A stretch of DNA of 64,000 bases from Bifidobacterium sp. WK041_4_12 (GCF_041080795.1 NZ_CP129674.1:1426001-1490000); one strand, 5' to 3'; counted from the first letter of the stretch, positions 18,149 to 26,586 are shown. A program made the numbers and translations. Notes: generated from the letters alone by a model not told the origin.

Positions 18149-18407
18149 AATAGACCCCCCTCGCACCATCATAGATCCCGGACTTCAGCATCCATAAATC
18201 CTGAAATTGGCCGTATAGGAACAAAAATCGACATTCAACTTTATCATGTCTTCACATCTGCGTGCAGACTGCAAAGCCGAAGTCTCAGTTTTCAATGAAC
18301 CCCATTACCGTGCCGATCTCGAACTCATATGATACCGAATGGTTATTTTAATACCTCTTGCTCGCGTCGATACCGTTTTTCGTGATCTTTGTGAGACATC
18401 TCTCATT
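18149..18407 (-). promoter_or_regulatory. upstream region of the ndh-cyd operon
   Basis: This 259-base stretch has no gene. It must hold the promoter of ndh-cydABDC. I looked for a Rex-type site (TTGTGAAATATTTCACAA-like) or an FNR/CRP palindrome and found none; a weak TTGAAT...TATACG pair lies near 18235-18210 on the minus strand with poor spacing. How oxygen or redox state controls the operon is therefore not visible. Confidence 0.3.
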
Positions 18408-19193
18408 TCATGACCTTGACGGATGCTCCGTCGAAGGATGCGATGATGTAGGCACATCATCGGGAACTTCGCGCACCGATACGTTGGGGTGAATAACAGG
18501 TCTGCGAAGATAGCGGGTTTGCGTGATCAGATGCATATGAGTGCGCTTTGCAGCTCCAGGAAGCATGATGTTGAATTTCACGGAAAGAATTCGCATGGCC
18601 ACGACAATCACCACTATGAGAATGTCGAGCGCCATCTCCTGACTGATGTCCAGCATGCGAGCCTTGACGAACTTGCCCACGATGACAGTGAGTACACAGC
18701 CAAAGAAGGATGGAACCGCGTACCAATGCTTGTCCCGAATGATTATTGGAACTTCATTGATGAGGATATCGCGGATAAGACCACCGGCGAGCGCGGTAAT
18801 CATTCCCATGAACACTGCTGTCATGCCCGAAGTGTCGTATGCCATGGCCTTGGCTGTGCCGTTGACGGCGAACAGTCCCAATGCCATCGCATCGACAACG
18901 ATCAGTGTCCAGATGAAATGACTGATCTCAAGATAGGCAAGCGCCACAACGATGCCGGATGCGAGCGCTGAGAGCACGAGTCCTCTATCGCTTATGCCCG
19001 CAGGGGGAACTGATCCGAGGAGAACGTCGCGGACTATGCCCCCGCCCAATGCGGTCACCCATGAGATGATGAGAATCGAGAAGATGTCATAGTGCTTGCG
19101 CACGGCTGCCAGTCCGCCCGCCAACCCTGAGCAGAATACGGCAAGATATTCGATGCCCATAAAAATGGCATTACTCTCTAACGCAACCTTCAT
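18408..19193 (-). CDS. TRIC-type cation channel family protein (UPF0126)
   Basis: A 261-residue membrane protein built from two similar halves of three helices, each ending in a glycine-rich kinked segment: ALGGGIVRDVLLG (about residues 48-60) and ALAGGLIRDILIN (about 134-146). These GG..RD motifs define the bacterial YadS/TRIC family, which includes trimeric potassium-permeable channels. A basic and polar tail of about 50 residues follows the last helix. The start has GGGGAGAG four bases upstream. It appears to stand alone, and what it carries in this organism is unknown. Confidence 0.85.
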   Translation of the reverse strand: MKVALESNAIFMGIEYLAVFCSGLAGGLAAVRKHYDIFSILIISWVTALGGGIVRDVLLGSVPPAGISDRGLVLSALASGIVVALAYLEISHFIWTLIVVDAMALGLFAVNGTAKAMAYDTSGMTAVFMGMITALAGGLIRDILINEVPIIIRDKHWYAVPSFFGCVLTVIVGKFVKARMLDISQEMALDILIVVIVVAMRILSVKFNIMLPGAAKRTHMHLITQTRYLRRPVIHPNVSVREVPDDVPTSSHPSTEHPSRS

Positions 19194-19276
19194 GACTCTC
19201 CCCGCAGTGATCTCCGCGAAACCGCTGTACTCTCACATACACCGAGCGTATCGCCAACCATGCATCACTGCAATAT

Positions 19277-19321
19277 GACATATGACTCTGTGACATATGA
19301 CCCTGTGACATATGCCCCTGT
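19277..19321. repeat. three tandem copies of a 15-bp unit
   Basis: GACATATGAYYCTGT is repeated at 19277-19291, 19292-19306 and 19307-19321 with one or two differences between copies; CATATG recurs exactly 15 bases apart. It lies between the stop of the Ser-rich membrane protein and the start of the TRIC-type gene, both on the minus strand, so it is in the 3' end of one transcript or the leader of the next. Confidence 0.9.
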
Positions 19322-19334
19322 GGCCCATTGCGAT

Positions 19335-20225
19335 TCAGTGTGAGGACGTCGTTGATCCTGCTTCTGGCTGAGCGGTGGACGAGCTTGCCGAGGCAGACGG
19401 TGAGGTGCTGCTCGAACTGCTCGCTGATGCCGATGAACTTGGACTGCTGGAAGATGATGACGATGGGGTTGACGAGCTTCCAGAGCTCTGAGACGAGCTT
19501 GAGGATGGCGTGGCGGTGGAGTCGTCGTTTGTTGGTGCATGACTTGAAGGTGAAGCCTGTGACGGTTCCGGTTCGCTTGTCTCTTCGTTGGAACGGCTTG
19601 GACGAGGGCCGTTCGGCGTCGTATTGGACTGTGAGGGTTCTGGTGCAGCGGTTTTGCTTGGGCTCACGATGTTGCGGACGACCTGATCGGTGCCCTGGCC
19701 ATTCGTCACGGCGTAGATGATGCCGGCCGTGCCACCGAATGCGACGATCGCACTGACTATGGCAACGATCAAAACCTTGCGTTTGCGCCCATCAAGTTTG
19801 TGCCCACCAAAGGGTGAAATCTTGGGTTTGCCTGTAATCTTGGTTTCACCTGCACCGTTCGCATGTGTCGAATGCCCGACAGCCTGCCTTCCAGTACGCT
19901 TCGACGTAGCGTCTGAAGCCGGTAAGGTCTGCGTTGCTTCGAGGTCTGACTGATCTTCAGACGTGGATTTGTCATCATCCCCATCGTTTTCTGAACGATT
20001 GGGGTTGTAGTGTACGCTGACGACGGTTTTCTGGATTTTCTTGCTGGATTCATCAAGTACTCGCTGATAGATCTGCGTCGTCACCGTCGAGACAATTGAA
20101 CCAACGGCAACGCCAATGACCGAGCCAGCAATGCCGATCTTTGCAGATAGCAGGAAAGCCGTGACAGCGGCCAAAGCTCCTGCAAATATCTGTGCCCACG
20201 AGATATTGTGGAAAAATCGTTTCAC
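19335..20225 (-). CDS. membrane protein with a Ser/Pro-rich surface tail, unknown function
   Basis: A 296-residue protein. Two hydrophobic segments at about residues 10-50 form a hairpin rich in Gly and Ala, then a polar acidic loop (about 60-145), a third membrane helix (VLIVAIVSAIVAFGGTAG, about 150-167), and a C-terminal tail of over 100 residues made almost only of Ser, Pro, Thr, Ala and Glu. The tail would lie outside the cell if the third helix exports it, and resembles a cell-wall-spanning linker. The GTG start has AAGGGGAG nine bases upstream. I do not recognise a family with known function; similar Ser-rich proteins are common in bifidobacteria. Confidence 0.65.
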   Translation of the reverse strand: MKRFFHNISWAQIFAGALAAVTAFLLSAKIGIAGSVIGVAVGSIVSTVTTQIYQRVLDESSKKIQKTVVSVHYNPNRSENDGDDDKSTSEDQSDLEATQTLPASDATSKRTGRQAVGHSTHANGAGETKITGKPKISPFGGHKLDGRKRKVLIVAIVSAIVAFGGTAGIIYAVTNGQGTDQVVRNIVSPSKTAAPEPSQSNTTPNGPRPSRSNEETSEPEPSQASPSSHAPTNDDSTATPSSSSSQSSGSSSTPSSSSSSSPSSSASASSSSSTSPSASASSSTAQPEAGSTTSSH

Positions 20226-20331
20226 AGCCAGCTCCCCTTATGCATCAGTCGTTGTATTGCCCTACGCAACTGTAGAAGACTCTAATGGGACACGCTGAAC
20301 ATTTTCTGAACGAGGTGCACTGCCGCGGAAC

Positions 20332-21054
20332 TCAATGTCCGGAAATGTGAGGGTCTTCCCATTTTTCCGTCTCCGCGACGGAAGGTCCATGGTTGTAATC
20401 GATCATCCGCCAGCGCAGAGACCCATCGGGCATGTCGAGCGGAATCAGATGCGTCCAGTGAGCATTGCGCATGGAAATCAGACTCGCGAAGTCATCATGT
20501 ATCAGGTTCAGTCCCAGCAGCGTCTGCAAGGTTTGAGAAATCCAGGCACCATGCGAGAACATGAAGAGATCGGTATCTGAACCTGCTCGTGAGGACCAAT
20601 CCATGATCGCTGCAACGCCACGCTTGCCAACCTCTTCCTTGGGTTCAGCGCCATGCTTGAGTTCGCCACCCTGATAGTTTGCCCACAGCTTGTAATCCTG
20701 TGGCCACTTCGAACGCATTTCAGAAAGTGACAGGCCTTCCCAGTCTCCGAAGCTGCGCTCTCGGACTCGTTCATCTGTGTGAATCTCAATGCCGAGCGGG
20801 TCTGCAAAGGCGTGCGCGGTTGCCATGGCCCGTCCCAAATCCGATGATACGACAATCTGATGCGCCTGTTCCAGCACGGGGTTGACGTAGAGTTCGCCCA
20901 ACGCAGCAGCGGTCTGCTGAACCTGCCATTGGCCCACTGAATCGAGCGGTATGTCGATCTGGCCCTGCAAACGCTGCGCAGCGTTATACGCAGTTCTTCC
21001 GTGGCGTACCAAGGTGATCGAACGCGCGTGCGGATGAGAGCTTGTGACACTCAT
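20332..21054 (-). CDS. histidine phosphatase family protein (phosphoglycerate mutase-like)
   Basis: A 240-residue phosphatase-fold protein. The catalytic motif LVRHGRTAYN (about residues 16-25) gives the phosphorylated histidine, GQIDIPLDSVG follows, and the second histidine is in MFSHGAWI (about residue 170). The length and the lack of glycolytic-enzyme features point to a broad-specificity phosphatase rather than glycolytic mutase. The start codon lies one base beyond the rsfS stop, so the two are translated from one message; the rsfS-phosphatase pairing is common in actinobacteria, where a tRNA, phosphosugar or signal substrate has been suggested but is not settled. Confidence 0.85.
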   Translation of the reverse strand: MSVTSSHPHARSITLVRHGRTAYNAAQRLQGQIDIPLDSVGQWQVQQTAAALGELYVNPVLEQAHQIVVSSDLGRAMATAHAFADPLGIEIHTDERVRERSFGDWEGLSLSEMRSKWPQDYKLWANYQGGELKHGAEPKEEVGKRGVAAIMDWSSRAGSDTDLFMFSHGAWISQTLQTLLGLNLIHDDFASLISMRNAHWTHLIPLDMPDGSLRWRMIDYNHGPSVAETEKWEDPHISGH

Positions 21055-21055
21055 G

Positions 21056-21493
21056 TCAGTTGCCTTGCGCAGGATTGGACGAATTCATGTCCGATGACGC
21101 AGAATTATCCGCTTCGGCATCTGCAGTGTGCTCCGGCAAATCCAACTCGATCGGTGGGCAATCACGCCAGAGCCGTTCCAGATCGTAATATTCGTGTGCC
21201 TCAGGATTCATCACATGGATGACGAAATCGCCATAGTCAAGCAGAATCCACTGAGCTTCCTGCAGCCCTTCACGCGAACGTGCATCTCGCTGCTTACTGA
21301 TATGAAGCTGCTTCTCGATCTCCTCCGCTATGGCAAGCACCTGACGGTCATTGTTACCGACTGCAATCATGAAAATATCGGTTATTGCGAGTGGCTGCGT
21401 CACATCAAACGCCACGATGTGCTCAGCCTTGATTGCATCAGCTGCACGTGCTGCAACCTTCACGCAATCTATTGAGTCCTGAACTGCCGACAC
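21056..21493 (-). CDS. rsfS: ribosome silencing factor RsfS
   Basis: A 145-residue protein of the DUF143/Iojap family that binds ribosomal protein uL14 and blocks subunit joining in starvation. The core reads VAFDVTQPLAITDIFMIA (about residues 28-45), then WILLDYGDFVIHVM (about 83-96) and the EYYDLERLW ending that is diagnostic. A polar, Ser/Asp-rich tail of about 30 residues follows. The GTG start has GAAGGG seven bases upstream. It precedes the phosphatase gene with almost no gap; nadD, its usual neighbour, lies further upstream in the same orientation. Confidence 0.93.
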   Translation of the reverse strand: MSAVQDSIDCVKVAARAADAIKAEHIVAFDVTQPLAITDIFMIAVGNNDRQVLAIAEEIEKQLHISKQRDARSREGLQEAQWILLDYGDFVIHVMNPEAHEYYDLERLWRDCPPIELDLPEHTADAEADNSASSDMNSSNPAQGN

Positions 21494-21588
21494 GAATCCG
21501 CCCTTCTTCTTACCATGCTGTCTTACGCATTGTCCTACCCATTATGCCGCATGTTCAGCGCTATGCCCGAACATGCGAATATATTCGC

Positions 21589-23106
21589 TCAGCGCTGCCA
21601 GGCAGGCTTCCAATGCTTCTTCTCATGCTGCGTATTTTCGGAATACACCATGGAGCCATCGGCAACCTGGTGGCGAATCACCGATCCGGCACCAGTGGTA
21701 ACCCCATCGCCGACCTCAACGGGAGCGACGAACACATTGTCGGCTCCCACATGCACGTTCGAGCCAATTTCCGTATGGTTCTTGTGTACGCCGTCATAAT
21801 TGGCCGTTATCGTTCCACCGCCAACGTTGGTGTGTTCCCCGATGTGGGCATCGCCGATATAGCTCAGATGGGGAACCTTCGAATCCTTGTCGACATGGGC
21901 CTTCTTCATTTCCACGAAGGCACCCGCCTTGGTGCGTTCCTTCAGCTCGTTGCCCGGACGCATGTACGTCCACGGGCCGATGTTCGCCTCGGCACCGATA
22001 TGCGATTCCTGCACCCTCGAGCGCTCGACGGTCGCACCCTCGTCAACCCGTGCATCGATCAGCGTGGTATACGGGCCGACCACCGCCTGACTGGCAATAA
22101 CCGTATGCCCTTGCAGGAAGCACCCGGGAAGCACCGTGACATCGTGAGCTATCTCAACGTCATCTTCGATCCACGTGGTTTCCGGATCGAGAATCGTCAC
22201 TCCATTGAGCATCCAACGTTCGCATACACGTCGGTTGTGTGCCTTCGCGAGATGTGCCAACTGGATGCGATCATTCACACCTTCGACGGTAAGCGCATCC
22301 GAAGCCGAGAATGCTCCGACATGCCTTCCCTGCCGACGTGCCTCTTCAAGTGCGTCCGTAAGGTAGAATTCGCCTTGGGCGTTGTCGGCATCAAGCCCCT
22401 TAACTGAAGCGCTCAAGACGTCGGCATCAAAGACATATACGGAAGTGTTCACCTCATGTACCGCCAGTTCGGTGCTGTTCGCATCCTTCTGCTCGACAAT
22501 GCGAAGCACGTTGCCCTGCTGATCGCGGATAATGCGTCCATAGCCGTGCGGGTTGTTAAGCATGGCGGTCAGCACGGTTGCACCGTTGCCGCTTTCGAGA
22601 TGGGCATGGATCAAGGACTGCAAGGTCTGAGCATCCAGCAAAGGCATATCCGAGGCAGCAATGAGCACCGGTCCCGAGAAGGTACTGCTCTCTTGTTCAC
22701 TACACGGTTGTTCACTACACAGTTGCTTCATGGCGCACTGAACCGCACGCCCCGTTCCTGGAACGTCATCCTGACGGATGATGACTGCATCATCATCGTA
22801 GGATCGTGCTGCTGCGGCCACGCGTTCGGCCTGATAGTGCACCACGACTGCCAGTCTGCCAGGATTGAGCTGCTGAACTGACGATATGACGCGGTTGAGC
22901 AAGGTCTTGCCACCCAGCGTGTGCAGCACCTTTGGAGTCTCGGAACGCATGCGGGTGCCCTCGCCCGCTGCCAGAATGATCGCAGCGGATATGCCTTCAT
23001 CGCACTCGTGCTGAAGTTGTTCGTCGTGCTGCGCTTGCTGTGAATGCTCTATTGTCAATGTCTCGCCTTGATGTGTTGTTCTGCTTGCAAAATCGCCACG
23101 GCTCAA
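21589..23106 (-). CDS. glmU: bifunctional UDP-GlcNAc pyrophosphorylase / GlcN-1-P acetyltransferase
   Basis: A 505-residue enzyme that acetylates glucosamine-1-phosphate and couples it to UTP, giving UDP-GlcNAc for peptidoglycan. The nucleotidyltransferase domain starts with ILAAGEGTRMRS (about residues 44-55); the C-terminal half is a left-handed beta helix of hexapeptide repeats, with YIGDAHIGEHTNVGGG near residue 430. The start is a TTG overlapping the stop of the HAD gene (TTGA); another TTG at 23058 has AAGG upstream and would remove a poorly conserved 16-residue leader. An in-frame 15-bp tandem repeat in the first domain adds CSEQP-CSEQE. Confidence 0.95.
   Translation of the reverse strand: MSRGDFASRTTHQGETLTIEHSQQAQHDEQLQHECDEGISAAIILAAGEGTRMRSETPKVLHTLGGKTLLNRVISSVQQLNPGRLAVVVHYQAERVAAAARSYDDDAVIIRQDDVPGTGRAVQCAMKQLCSEQPCSEQESSTFSGPVLIAASDMPLLDAQTLQSLIHAHLESGNGATVLTAMLNNPHGYGRIIRDQQGNVLRIVEQKDANSTELAVHEVNTSVYVFDADVLSASVKGLDADNAQGEFYLTDALEEARRQGRHVGAFSASDALTVEGVNDRIQLAHLAKAHNRRVCERWMLNGVTILDPETTWIEDDVEIAHDVTVLPGCFLQGHTVIASQAVVGPYTTLIDARVDEGATVERSRVQESHIGAEANIGPWTYMRPGNELKERTKAGAFVEMKKAHVDKDSKVPHLSYIGDAHIGEHTNVGGGTITANYDGVHKNHTEIGSNVHVGADNVFVAPVEVGDGVTTGAGSVIRHQVADGSMVYSENTQHEKKHWKPAWQR
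22693..22722. repeat. in-frame 15-bp tandem repeat inside glmU
   Basis: Two copies of TTGTTCACTACACRG stand head to tail at 22693-22707 and 22708-22722. They code for two five-residue blocks (CSEQE and CSEQP) in a surface loop of the nucleotidyltransferase domain. Slippage would change the protein by whole blocks without a frameshift. Confidence 0.85.
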
Positions 23107-23900
23107 AGCTCAACCTCGCCTGTCTGCGCAACGGGTATGAGATCCTTGATGCCGTCGACGACCCAGTCTGGACGGAATGGGAAAGTCTCTACCTCATTGC
23201 GCTGCGTGATGCCCGAAAGGACAAGGAAGGTGTTCAGTCCAGCTTCGACTCCAGCCATGACATCGGTTGCCATGCGGTCACCGATCATGGCAGTTGTTTC
23301 CGAATGGCCGCCAACGCGATTCAAGGCGGTGCGGAACATGATGGGATTGGGCTTGCCGACGAAGTACGGCTCTCGACCTGTCGCCTTGGTAACCAGGGCT
23401 GCAACCGAGCCCGCTGCAGGCAGAACGCCAAGCTCGCTTGGGCCGGTCGGATCGGGATTGGTGCACAGGAATCGCGCACCTCCAAGAATGAGACGAATGG
23501 CCGTCGTGATGGCCTCGAATGAGTAGGTTCTTGTCTCGCCAAGAATGACATAGTCCGGCTTGGAGTCTGAAAGCACATACCCTGCCTCGTGCAGCGCTGT
23601 GGTGAGTCCGGCTTCGCCGATGACGTATGCCGAACCCTTGGGAATGGTGCGCGACACGAAGTCAGCGGTCGCCAATGCAGATGTCCAGATGTTTTCTTCA
23701 GGAACGTCGATGCCGCTGCGTTCTAGGCGTGCGGCCAAGTCTCGAGGCGTGTAGATGGGATTGTTCGTAAGCACCAAGAAACGTCGATTATTGCTCTTGA
23801 GGGTGTCAATAAATTCCGCTGCACCTGGAAGAGCAGTGTTTTCATGGACAAGAACACCGTCCATATCGGTCAGCCAGGTTTCGATTTTTGTAACCGTCAT
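23103..23900 (-). CDS. HAD-IIA family phosphatase (NagD-like)
   Basis: A 265-residue phosphatase of the HAD superfamily, subfamily IIA. The nucleophile motif is TDMDGVLVHENTALPGA (about residues 12-28), motif II is LVLTNNP (about 42-48), and motif IV is MIGDRMATDVMAG (about 213-225). It has the large C2 cap between motifs II and III, as in NagD and p-nitrophenyl phosphatases. The start has GGAGGAAAGG upstream. It overlaps glmU by four bases, so the two are co-translated; a role in clearing sugar or nucleotide phosphates linked to cell-wall precursor synthesis is inference only. Confidence 0.85.
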   Translation of the reverse strand: MTVTKIETWLTDMDGVLVHENTALPGAAEFIDTLKSNNRRFLVLTNNPIYTPRDLAARLERSGIDVPEENIWTSALATADFVSRTIPKGSAYVIGEAGLTTALHEAGYVLSDSKPDYVILGETRTYSFEAITTAIRLILGGARFLCTNPDPTGPSELGVLPAAGSVAALVTKATGREPYFVGKPNPIMFRTALNRVGGHSETTAMIGDRMATDVMAGVEAGLNTFLVLSGITQRNEVETFPFRPDWVVDGIKDLIPVAQTGEVEL

Positions 23901-23976
23901 CGCAGATCCTTTCCTCCGACCGGAAAGCTTGCCGGTCGCCAGCGATATTGCATAACGACCGGTTGGCCCAACTTCG

Positions 23977-24047
23977 TTCCCCCACCTGGATTCGAACCAA
24001 GACTAGAGGTTCCAAAGACCCGTGTGCTGCCATTACACCATGGGGGA
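23977..24047 (-). tRNA. tRNA-Gln (anticodon TTG)
   Basis: A 71-base cloverleaf on the minus strand. The acceptor stem TCCCCCA pairs fully with TGGGGGA (23984-23978), followed by A73; no CCA is encoded. The D arm is GTGTAATGGCAGCAC, the anticodon loop CTTTGGA holds TTG at positions 34-36, the variable loop is TAGT and the T arm has GGTTCGAATCC. The anticodon stem has a C-C mismatch at its base and one G-T pair, slightly weaker than usual. A small hairpin (GCGGAA/TTCCGC, 24051-24066) lies just upstream. Confidence 0.92.
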
Positions 24048-24155
24048 AAAGCGGAACGCATTCCGCCAACAAAACATTATGCCATGTTCTGTGGATTTAG
24101 AAAGTCCCGGCATGGCGAAAACTTCAGCTACCCCGGGTTCGCAAGACCTTTGAAA

Positions 24156-24199
24156 CTGAAATTGCCACATGCCGAACGTTCGGCATGTGGCAATTTCAG
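24156..24199. terminator. 44-bp perfect palindrome after prs
   Basis: Positions 24156-24177 are the exact reverse complement of 24178-24199, with no spacer and no mismatch (centre GAACGTTC). It begins 23 bases after the prs stop on the minus strand and is followed in that direction by TTTCAAAGG, a short T-containing stretch. An intrinsic terminator for prs, insulating the tRNA gene, is the simplest reading, but a 22-bp stem without a loop is longer than needed and would also be a good protein-binding or cruciform site. Confidence 0.7.
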
Positions 24200-24222
24200 G
24201 CAGAAGCCAGACTGAGCTGCGG

Positions 24223-25239
24223 TCAGGCGAACAGGAATCCCTGTCCGTGGTGCTCGGGATAGGTGTCGAAGAGCTCTGCGACAGAGCCGTCATCGAACAC
24301 GGCCTTGATTGCACTGGCTAGAAGCGGTGCGATGGAAAGGACGGTGAGTCCGTCCCAGCGCTTTTCTTCAGGAATCGGAACGGTATCGGTCAGGACAACC
24401 TCGCGAGCCCCGCAGTTCTTCAAACGCTCAACTGCCGAAGCGGAAAGAATTCCATGCGTTGCCACCACGGTGATCGAGTGAGCTCCAGCCTCGTGCAACA
24501 CGTTGATTGCCTGAATGATGGTGCCACCGGTATCGATCATGTCATCGACAAGCACGCAGTCCTTGCCTTTCACGTCTCCAACGACGCGGTTGGCAACAGC
24601 CTGATTTGGACGTGTGATATCTCTCGTCTTGTGAATGAAGGCGAGCGGACCGCCACCAAGTCGCTGCGCCCACTGCTCTGCAACGCGAATACGACCAGCA
24701 TCTGGCGAAACGACGCTGATGTTGGAAAGATCAAGACGATCTCTGACATAGTCGACAAGCACCGGCATGGCGATCAAGTGGTCAACCGGGCCGTCGAAGA
24801 ATCCCTGAGACTGAGCTGCATGCAAATCGACCGACATGATGCGGTCGGCTCCCGCAGTCTTGAGCAGGTCGAACATCAAGCGGCAGGAAATGGGTTCACG
24901 GCCACGATGCTTCTTGTCCTGTCTTGAATACCCGAGGAATGGGCATACGGCAGTAATGGAACGCGCAGAAGCTCGCTTAAGCGCATCAATCATGATGAGC
25001 TGTTCCATGATGGACTTGTTGATTGGTGTTGTATGACTTTGCAGTACGAATACGTCAGCACCGCGAACCGATTCGGTGTAGCGAACGTACATCTCGCCAT
25101 TGGCGAAGTCATAAGCGGTTGTTTCCAACACCTCAATCCCCAACTGCTCTGCCACATCTGCAGCTAGCTTAGGATGAGACCTACCAGCAACCAGAATCAG
25201 ATTCTTATCCGGATTTCCTTCGAGAATTGTGCTCACCAT
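24223..25239 (-). CDS. prs: ribose-phosphate pyrophosphokinase (PRPP synthetase)
   Basis: A 338-residue enzyme that makes phosphoribosyl pyrophosphate for nucleotide, His, Trp and NAD synthesis. Class I motifs are clear: the ATP loop YSRQDKKHRGREPIS (about residues 105-119), the metal/catalytic SVDLHAAQSQGFFDGPVDHL (about 138-157), and the PRPP loop CVLVDDMIDTGGT (about 229-241). It is a little longer than the 315-residue norm because of a C-terminal extension (YPEHHGQGFLFA). It has its own spacer upstream and a strong palindrome downstream, so it is probably monocistronic. Confidence 0.95.
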   Translation of the reverse strand: MVSTILEGNPDKNLILVAGRSHPKLAADVAEQLGIEVLETTAYDFANGEMYVRYTESVRGADVFVLQSHTTPINKSIMEQLIMIDALKRASARSITAVCPFLGYSRQDKKHRGREPISCRLMFDLLKTAGADRIMSVDLHAAQSQGFFDGPVDHLIAMPVLVDYVRDRLDLSNISVVSPDAGRIRVAEQWAQRLGGGPLAFIHKTRDITRPNQAVANRVVGDVKGKDCVLVDDMIDTGGTIIQAINVLHEAGAHSITVVATHGILSASAVERLKNCGAREVVLTDTVPIPEEKRWDGLTVLSIAPLLASAIKAVFDDGSVAELFDTYPEHHGQGFLFA

Positions 25240-25339
25240 TTCTCCAAACTTGGTGTCATTGAAGCGGACAACATCACATAATAACTGCCTACTGTGACAG
25301 AAAGCTTTTTGGTGCCGACACTGCTGTCTCAGGCCGCAT

Positions 25340-26026
25340 TCAGCTGCGGTACAGGCCGTGTTTGCCTATGTATTGCACAACGCCGTCAGGAACCAGATAC
25401 CATATGGGCTCCTGTTTCTCGCAGCGTCTTCTCACATCGGTAGACGATATCGAAAGCGCAGGAATCTCGAGCATGTCGACACTATGTGGCGGCAGATCAA
25501 GATTTTTCGTCGTCGAGGAATATCCGGGTCGCGACACGGCCACAAAGTGAGCCAGATCCCACATCTGCTCAAAATCCTTCCACTGCATGATCTCGGCGAC
25601 GGCATCGGCACCAGTGATGAAGAACAGTTCTGCATCGGGTCGTGCAGCCTTGATGTCTCGAAGCGTGTCGATGGTGTAGGTCACGCCGGGCCGATCAATG
25701 TCGACTCGAGACACCGTGAACTTTGGATTGGAAGCCGTGGCGATGACCGTCATCAAATACCGGTCCTCCGCGTTGGTGACCGTCTTGTCAAGTTTGAAGA
25801 TCGGACGCCCAGTCGGTACGAAAATGACCTCATCCAAGTCATAGACCCAGGCCACCTCTGATGCTGCAACCAAATGCCCATGGTGAATGGGATCGAAGGT
25901 GCCGCCCATGATGCCCACTCTCGGCACCAGATGCTTGTTGCCGCGCGCAGAAAGTCGACTCGAATGGGCGATGTTTCGTTCCGTCGAAAGCGTGGCCATA
26001 TGTCGTCTTGCAACAGCTTCCGTCAC
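25340..26026 (-). CDS. nadD: nicotinate-nucleotide adenylyltransferase
   Basis: A 228-residue nucleotidyltransferase that makes nicotinic acid adenine dinucleotide in NAD synthesis. The motif GTFDPIHHGHL (about residues 41-51) and the late ISSTDVRRR (about 193-201) are diagnostic. An N-terminal extension of about 35 basic residues precedes the fold. The GTG start overlaps the stop of the upstream hypothetical gene (GTGA), showing tight coupling. PRPP synthetase, which supplies a substrate of the same pathway, is the next gene downstream, and rsfS, its frequent partner, is about 4 kb further on. Confidence 0.93.
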   Translation of the reverse strand: MTEAVARRHMATLSTERNIAHSSRLSARGNKHLVPRVGIMGGTFDPIHHGHLVAASEVAWVYDLDEVIFVPTGRPIFKLDKTVTNAEDRYLMTVIATASNPKFTVSRVDIDRPGVTYTIDTLRDIKAARPDAELFFITGADAVAEIMQWKDFEQMWDLAHFVAVSRPGYSSTTKNLDLPPHSVDMLEIPALSISSTDVRRRCEKQEPIWYLVPDGVVQYIGKHGLYRS

Positions 26027-26586
26027 GCCTTGTTCTCCTGTTCGTCGCGCTCTTCGCTCTGGTGGTGCTGATGGTCCGTTTCCACCTTCATGCGTTCGAT
26101 GTCGTCAACGGTCGGATTCGCATTGTCCGGATCGATTCGATCCATGTCTGCAGCCCATTCCTCTTGCACAACCCTGCTGATTTCAGCGAAGGTCGGCAGT
26201 GGAAAGTCTGGCTGATAGATTCTTCGCACCTCCGCCACACGTTCGGTAATGCGTATCAGCGTGTCTGCAAGCCCGTCGATGTTGCCCGCTCTTTCCATGT
26301 TCTGGAAGCGTGGGATGTAGCCTTCCATGCTGGCAATCTGCTCGTGTACGGTCGCCAGCTGCTGGGCGCCAACATCGACGACATCCTCGGCATCCTGTTC
26401 GGGCCAACCGATCAGCACGGCGTCCGCGTATTCCAGAGAAGCTCGCTGTGCGGCCGTGGCGATGCCGTCCTCAATCTGAACGAGGAACACGTATCGAGTC
26501 AGACTTAAACGTTCCGATGCCACGCGAAGCCAGATTTTCGGATCTTCCGATGCTTCGCGTATGCGCTTGACAACCGCTTCATTCAT
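26023..26586 (-). CDS. conserved hypothetical protein between proA and nadD
   Basis: A 187-residue soluble protein, acidic and helical throughout, with no signal peptide or cysteines. It opens with VVKRIREASEDPKIWLRVAS and ends in a His/Glu-rich polar tail (HQHHQSEERDEQENKA). The ATG at 26586 overlaps the proA stop (ATGA) and its own stop overlaps the nadD start, so it is translationally locked between two enzymes of proline and NAD synthesis. The overlap rules out the longer frame to 26619. No catalytic motif can be seen; I do not recognise it beyond its position, which I believe recurs in bifidobacteria. Confidence 0.75.
   Translation of the reverse strand: MNEAVVKRIREASEDPKIWLRVASERLSLTRYVFLVQIEDGIATAAQRASLEYADAVLIGWPEQDAEDVVDVGAQQLATVHEQIASMEGYIPRFQNMERAGNIDGLADTLIRITERVAEVRRIYQPDFPLPTFAEISRVVQEEWAADMDRIDPDNANPTVDDIERMKVETDHQHHQSEERDEQENKA

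Noticed and set aside
18149..18407. Possible Rex or FNR operator upstream of ndh-cydABDC
   Set aside because: No palindrome close to the consensus of either regulator could be found on either strand.
21433..22407. 324-codon + strand frame opposite glmU
   Set aside because: It overlaps GlmU, which is conserved throughout, has no ribosome-binding site and no recognisable motif; it is a shadow frame.
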